NCBI GenBank assembly: GCA_030765065.1
Contig: CM060980.1
Coordinates: 60,558,364-60,622,363, forward strand
Length of the DNA: 64,000 nucleotides
From: Deroplatys truncata
Lineage: Eukaryota > Arthropoda > Insecta > Mantodea > Mantidae
Direction: 5' to 3'
Made by a program: the position numbers and the translations under genes. Of this stretch, positions 58,939-64,000 are shown piece by piece (position 1 is the first letter of the stretch; the number at the start of each line of letters is the position of its first letter). Below the pieces are notes generated by a model. The model did not search any database. It was not told the origin of the DNA and saw only the letters and a program-made list of their open reading frames with translations.

Positions 58939-59554
58939 AAAGTTATAAATGAGTCGCAGGAAAGGAAACTATCAGTTTAAATATGTTTAATTAAGAACAT
59001 TCCCTGCCCACAGTACGTAAGGTTTAAGTTGAAACATGACTATTTTGTTGCTACCTGACAGGTCTAAGAGGGGGGGGGTGCGCTTACGATGGTCCGAGTG
59101 TTGAGGAACCCTGTCACAGTCACTCTTCAGTGTCTAGTCTTACAGTATCAGCTGTAGTGTTATTGCCAGTTATTGCGCTTTTGGCAGTGAAATATGGAAA
59201 ATATTCTGATATCTTCGGCCGTCCTTGCTTCGCTGGCTTTCGTATTGTTAAAACAGGTGTTGCTTGTTCTGTTCTAAATTTCATGTTTCAACCTAACCCA
59301 GATTTTAAATAGTAAGTTTCAATAGTAAAAGTTTTGAGACTGCGCAGTGGAGGATTAACAACTGTCGTCTTAGGTCTCCCACAACATACATTGATGTGTG
59401 TATATACCGCGTGAGTCTTCTCATCCTGCGGATTGGTAACCGTGCATTTTACACTCATGCAAAATGCAGGTGCTGACACCGTATTCACCAGCCCGCTGAT
59501 TAGAGCTACGATGGTGCTCGTTGCTAACGTGTTCTAGTAACGCAATAGTTAATA
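58939..59554. other. Region upstream of the DUF4817-like fragment
   Basis: A 9-base G run at about 59071-59079 and otherwise mixed sequence. Upstream parts of a transposon may be present, but no terminal repeats were found. Confidence 0.3.
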
Positions 59555-59557
59555 TTG

Positions 59558-59950
59558 TGGAAGGTATACGGGGAAGCACAGCAGAATGCAACGGAGACTC
59601 GTCGCCTATACCAACAGAGGATTCCGCATAGAACACTTCCTACAGATCACACGTTTTTGCGAGTTGCGAACCGCCTTCTGGAATCAGGAACAGTATACAA
59701 GACACCACACCCACGAAGAAATCACCCTGTCTGTGACCAAGCAACGACGGATCGTGAGATTGATTATGTCATTCATCATCCGCATTGTAGTATGAGGGAC
59801 ATTCACAGACATTTTAATATTGCCCAAGCTTCCGCGTGGAGAATACTACATCATGCAAAGTTTCACCCTTATCATCTTCAACTAAGGCAGGAGCTACTGC
59901 AGCCGAACATTGCACGCAGAGTGGCGTTAAATTTACTAAGCATAAAAAGT
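59558..59950 (+). pseudogene. DUF4817-type transposase N-terminus (helix-turn-helix), broken
   Basis: The open frame includes VYGEAQQNATETRRLYQQRI, then the HTFLRVANRLLESGTV segment, a PRRNHPVCDQATTD linker, and a second helix-turn-helix SMRDIHRHFNIAQASAWRIL, followed by HHAKFHPYHLQLRQELLQPN. This is the DUF4817 plus linker domain of a Tc1/IS630-like insect transposon. No ATG precedes it in frame; a stop lies at about 59547, and an upstream frameshift is likely. The DDE catalytic domain does not follow, because the sequence turns into a 98-bp tandem array. Confidence 0.78.
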
Positions 59951-60005
59951 ACCTTGAAGTGGCAGTATTTGAACCTGGAATCTTCACCACTAAAGGCCAA
60001 CGCGC

Positions 60006-60300
60006 ACACTGTTGCGCTACGAGTGCAAATCACTGCACGTATAGCGGTGCAAAGCAGTCATTTAGACCGAACTTGATACGAGGCGATGCAGTGGACAGTG
60101 TTTACACTGTTGCGCTACGAGTGCAAATCACTGCACGTATAGCGTGCAAAGCAGTCATTTAGACCGAACTTGATACGAGGCGATGCAGTGGACAGTGTTT
60201 ACACTGTTGCGCTACGAGTGCAAATCACTGCACGTATAGCGGTGCAAAGCAGTTATTTAGACCGAACTTGATACGAGGCGATGCAGTGGACAGTGTTTAC
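60006..60300. repeat. Three tandem copies of a 98-bp unit
   Basis: Units start ACACTGTTGCGCTACGAGTG at 60006, 60104 and 60201 and end GTGGACAGTGTTTAC-like. Unit 2 is 97 bp because one G is missing from AGCGGTGC. Unit 3 has one C-to-T change. The near identity means the amplification is young relative to the transposase fragment beside it. It is not a CRISPR array: there are no spacers. Confidence 0.95.
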
Positions 60301-61872
60301 GGCATAGCGTGCACAACGCCGGGACTGCATAAGTTCTCAATCTGCAGGCTGAGAAGACTCACTGGCATATACGAGTGTATAAAACAGTTATTGCAGGAGA
60401 CAAAAACTAACGACTTGGTCAATGCTTATATTGTGCCTTACGGGATCGATAATGCATTACTAATACATTACATTACTGAAATTGTGCATGTGGCATTTAT
60501 ATTAAATTATCATACTGTGATAAAAATTGCAGGTTTTTCAAAAGAAAATTGGGATGTTTAGGTTTCTCACAGGTGCAGAATATTAAGATAAGTTAGAAAA
60601 AGGCAATATAAAATATAATGACGCACCTTACATTTAAACTTGAACACCAATTCAGCTAAATTCTTCCTCTCAGAACCTATCGTTTGTACTTGTCTAGGGA
60701 GAAAGACGATGGGACCCTCAGAAAGGAATCCCTTGTCACTGGCCACAAATATCGTAACTTACGATGCATAAGAAGACAATGCTCTCACACTTGTGATGGT
60801 GAACGCACAAATCGCTCAATCCTAAGGAAGAAGGCTCATAATTAAATTACATACGGCCAACAGAGCTCCCGTACTCTCCAACTTCGCCAGAGGAATATTA
60901 TTTCCGACCCAAATGATGCACCACTTATATTTATATTTGATTCCCAGTTTACATTTTTGTTAGTGTTTACAGTTTTTAAATAAAACAATATCATCCTTGA
61001 TGCACGTTTGCATGTCCAATTATCTTACCAACTCAAGAGTTCTATTCGAGTGAATAAATTTTTATGGTTACTGTAATGTTTCTCTGTGTTTACTATAACA
61101 TAATGTTTCGTGTTTAGAAACGGGTTAAAATGTAAAATGAAGATAGAAGGAAGTCTAAATCAAACTCTTTCTTAAACAGCAACTGACGTCTTGGTCAGCA
61201 TTATAAGAAAATCCTTTATACAAATTATTTTGTCTTCATTATGGTCTACAATGGCCTTCAGATGAACCTTATCCCAACAAACGATGAGTACTACAAATTA
61301 TTAGCTGACTCTCAGAGTGCGGTGTCCATTACCTCGGATAAGGATGACATGAAGATGGCAATGGAACGATAGGACCTACAGCTTTTATCATCTTGAACCT
61401 TGTAGATACTTAACAAGAGCTAATCAGGAGTATCGGGGACTTTAATGCCGCCACCTAGGAAGCAAACCATGAATCCTCATTACTAGAGCCGCTAACGAAA
61501 TCAATGAATTACTCCGACGCCCTTTTTTTAACAACTTTTTTCAGATTTGAGCTGAAATTACTCTATTGTAAGAGAAGCTGAGATGAAGTCAATACTATAG
61601 GCTGACTTTGCAGGACAAAATAAATGAAATCATTAGACGGTATGAGATAGAACTATCGAAATATACAACAAACGCAAACACAAACAATTTTACAATGAGA
61701 GATATCACCAGACTAATAGGGGAAGTGTTAAAAATAGCATTTGGTGACCGAGAGCGAAAATAAAATCCAAGCTAATGGGTCTTCTGGCAGATGAATGAAA
61801 CTTCCAAGAAGCATCAGAATAAAAAGTTAATCAAAATGTTATTTTAATGCAATTTTATTTTTTCCCCAGTCC
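60301..61872. other. No recognised gene
   Basis: The frame that starts in the tandem array (60268-60561) continues for about 85 codons without a recognisable motif. The rest is unclassified. Confidence 0.35.
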
Positions 61873-62790
61873 TTTTTTACTTTCTCTAATACGTATAGTA
61901 AGTAGGGGAAGTATTGTATTCCACCCAAAAATTCGATACCGAGATTTCACCGGAAATACATGTTTTGAGACCCCCTGAATCCAAAAAAAAGCATTTTTGG
62001 AAACATGTCCGCGTGTGTTCTGTGTGTCTGTGTGTGTCTGTCTGTGAACAGCATAACTCAAAAACGAACAGTTGGATAAACACCAAACTTGGTATTTAGG
62101 TTCAGTATCTTCCAAGGATGCGACACGAAGGTTTCCAAGAAAATTCCCCCACCACAGAGTACCTTTTACATGGAAGATTTTTCGAAAATTTTAATTTTCA
62201 CAAAAATGGCTCTAACGGTTTTGATTAACATATCATATGTTCAAGATATTTTTATGACAAATAAAATGTATATCTTGAATTTCCTGGGAATGTCTCCAAA
62301 AGTATTCTTTATTGTGAACGACGTTTGCATAACTGGTAAACCATAAGAGATAGACAAAATTTTACTACACAAAAAATGTAGATCGCGTTAAAACACACAC
62401 TTTATGTCATATACATGTTTTTGTTGAGTGAACCATTTTCGAGATATTACTTGTTATTCCCTTAAATTTTTCAATACTTATTTTCTCAAATGGGAATTCG
62501 TTATTCATTTTTTTGTCTTGGATATGCAAAGAGTATTAATCTGTGTGAAAGGGAATGGTGCTGCACCTAGCAACCAGTTATTAAGAGATATGTACGTGCT
62601 TAAAGGCTACTGTATTTCCAAATTCCCCTTGTAAATATATATTCCCCTTACATCTACAAGAAAATTAGCAATAAGATAGACTCTGCAAATGTTTATCTAT
62701 TAACATGAAGTAGATGGAGAATAAGCGTTTGTGTAAATAGTCTGTACAAGAGTAGAGAAAGTCATGTGAGTGTAACACATCAGATTTTTT
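61873..62790 (+). mobile_element. HINE, complete and best preserved
   Basis: It starts TTTTTTACTTTCTCTAATAC and ends GTGTAACACATCAGATTTTT. Interior in order: CGATACCGAGATTTCACCGG, TTTTGAGACCCCCTGAATCC, a GT/GTCT microsatellite (62010-62045), GAACAGCATAACTCAAAAAC, CACCAAACTTGGTATTTAGG, GAATTTCCTGGGAATGTCTC, GGTAAACCATAAGAGATAGA, then GTACAAGAGTAGAGAAAGTC and the hairpin ATGTG-AGTGTAA-CACAT. About 0.92 kb, no coding capacity. This copy serves as the reference for the family. Confidence 0.92.
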
Positions 62791-64000
62791 TCTTCTTTCA
62801 TCTTTTAGTGTTTGATTTGCTGTTCATTACTTATCACTCACTCCCCTCTCTCTCCCTCTATCTCAAACACTTACAACATGGTTCTAAAATGCACAGCCAT
62901 GCATGAAATGGGACTAGAACCTAGAGTCCTCTGTGTCACAATATCTCACATCGAAGTACTTTGCCGCAAGAACTGGTTTCTGAGGAGGTAGTCGTGAGTT
63001 GCACCGAATTTTAGCATATTTCCTCATGAATGTGTTTAGTTAAGAACAGAGGTAATTATTCAATTATGAGTTAGATTCAAGGAGTAACAGTTCTTATACA
63101 TTTGGCCGGGTTTACAATGCCAAAGGAAATATGTTTTGTTTCAGGGTAACTCAAAACATTATTTTAAGGTTTATCCTCACATTTTTTAGGTGTGCTTTAG
63201 CATTGCTGAGAAAATAAGCCAAGTTAACTGGAGACGACCGAATACATAGCCCAACCCTAACAGAAAATATAAAATATAAACGCATATCAAAAAGAACTAC
63301 CGATAGTAAGGAAGTAAAAACAAATTAGCCGCGAAACCGCACTCTATTGGGCACAAATACAAATTATTTTCCACTCGCCGCTTTAAACTTCCTATCATAT
63401 GAGAAGTTTTGTGAGGGTATCAAATTAAAATCGGCACATTTTACCTTTTATGCTCCACACATTTTTCATGGTGCAGATATTTCCCTTTACAAACAAATCC
63501 ACAGAACAAAAGAAATATTGAATGCAACCAATTTTAGTCATTCAGCGATTTGTTTGAAAGCATTAAATCACAAGAAGAATATATGCTGTCGAAATATGAC
63601 GATATTTCTTTTCGTGTTGTAAAAATCCAGTTTATTTGTTCAAGAGGCAAGACTGGGTTGGGGTAGGGTGCCGGCGCTCATCCAAGTGCCATGAGGTTCA
63701 TTATTACGAAGCCATTGGCTGAATAATACAACGCCTGTCGAACGGCGCTTCTTGAAAAGGATATTAACAAAATTCCATTAGCGTCGAACTCCGCAGAGAA
63801 TGTAGATTTCTGAGGATAAGAACGACTTAACGTATACTTAGCTTCGCAAACATTCACTGCAAAGTTGCTTTTTAAAGAAGAGTGGTAAATAAAAGTACAG
63901 GGATTGAGATGGATGAATCTGCTGGAAACATCAAATCCTTTCTTCCTCTTGAAAACCCTTTGTAAGCGTGCTCGCATCAACAACGGAACTGTTAATGGTG
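62791..64000. other. No recognised gene; possible tRNA-like SINE scrap
   Basis: On the reverse strand near 62905-62935, GGTTCTAGTCCCATTTC resembles a B box with a loose A-box region about 45 bases before it. The frame 63678-63983 (minus, 101 codons) shows no motif. Confidence 0.3.

Noticed and set aside
60006-60300. Regularly spaced repeats that could suggest a CRISPR array
   Set aside because: Units abut with no spacers, the context is eukaryotic transposon DNA, and no cas-like genes exist.

Overview
The window looks like intergenic DNA from a large, AT-rich arthropod genome, most likely an insect. The transposon repertoire fits: several mariner and Tc1 types, a DUF4817-type transposase, tRNA-derived SINEs, Helentron-like elements and non-LTR retrotransposons. 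The order cannot be fixed from sequence alone; a cockroach or termite is one possibility. I find no intact host gene, no rRNA and no functional tRNA gene. Every protein-like stretch I recognise is a decayed transposable element (TE) or a TE-like multicopy gene.

Two repeat families dominate. (1) A non-autonomous Helentron-like family (called HINE here): about 0.8-0.96 kb when complete, bounded by ACTTTCTCTAC and its inverted copy GTAGAGAAAGT, with a GT/GTCT microsatellite near the 5' end and a small 3' hairpin ending in CATCAGA plus a T tract. About eighteen full, partial or split copies lie between 10.2 and 62.8 kb, some nested in others. (2) A family of solo LTRs of about 0.9-1.0 kb beginning TGA(G/A)GCAGT and ending in CA: 1-351 (-), 1601-2600 (+), 10235-11118 (-), 28697-29633 (-) and 57228-58218 (+). 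Three copies have exact 4-bp target duplications (GATT, GTTG, ATTC). Two of them sit in the same terminal hairpin of two different HINE copies, five bases apart.

Layout. 0-10 kb: two solo LTRs in inverted orientation, an internally deleted mariner with clear TIRs and TA duplication (4782-5680), a SINE, then unexplained DNA. 10-16 kb: solo LTR inside HINE, a Tc1/mariner remnant with TIRs (11977-12713), a pseudogene of a multicopy arthropod protein family (13757-15230) and a transposase C-terminus. 17.7-21.7 kb: a decayed LINE whose reverse transcriptase is split by a mariner. 24-25.4 kb: a second mariner split by a SINE. 27-38.5 kb: HINE copies, a solo LTR and a possible second LTR type. 39.5-42.2 kb: a Harbinger-like element with TTA duplications carrying a LINE with a long, nearly open reverse-transcriptase frame. 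43-52.5 kb: HINE nests, a SINE with two tRNA-like heads and a Tc1 element with intact ends (49188-50631). 54.8-64 kb: LINE fragment, HINE, solo LTR, DUF4817-type transposase N-terminus, a three-unit 98-bp tandem repeat and a final complete HINE.

The parts do not form a pathway. The value lies in the insertion chronology, which can be read from nesting: diverged HINEs, then younger HINEs or solo LTRs inside them; LINE, then mariner; Harbinger, then LINE; mariner, then SINE.
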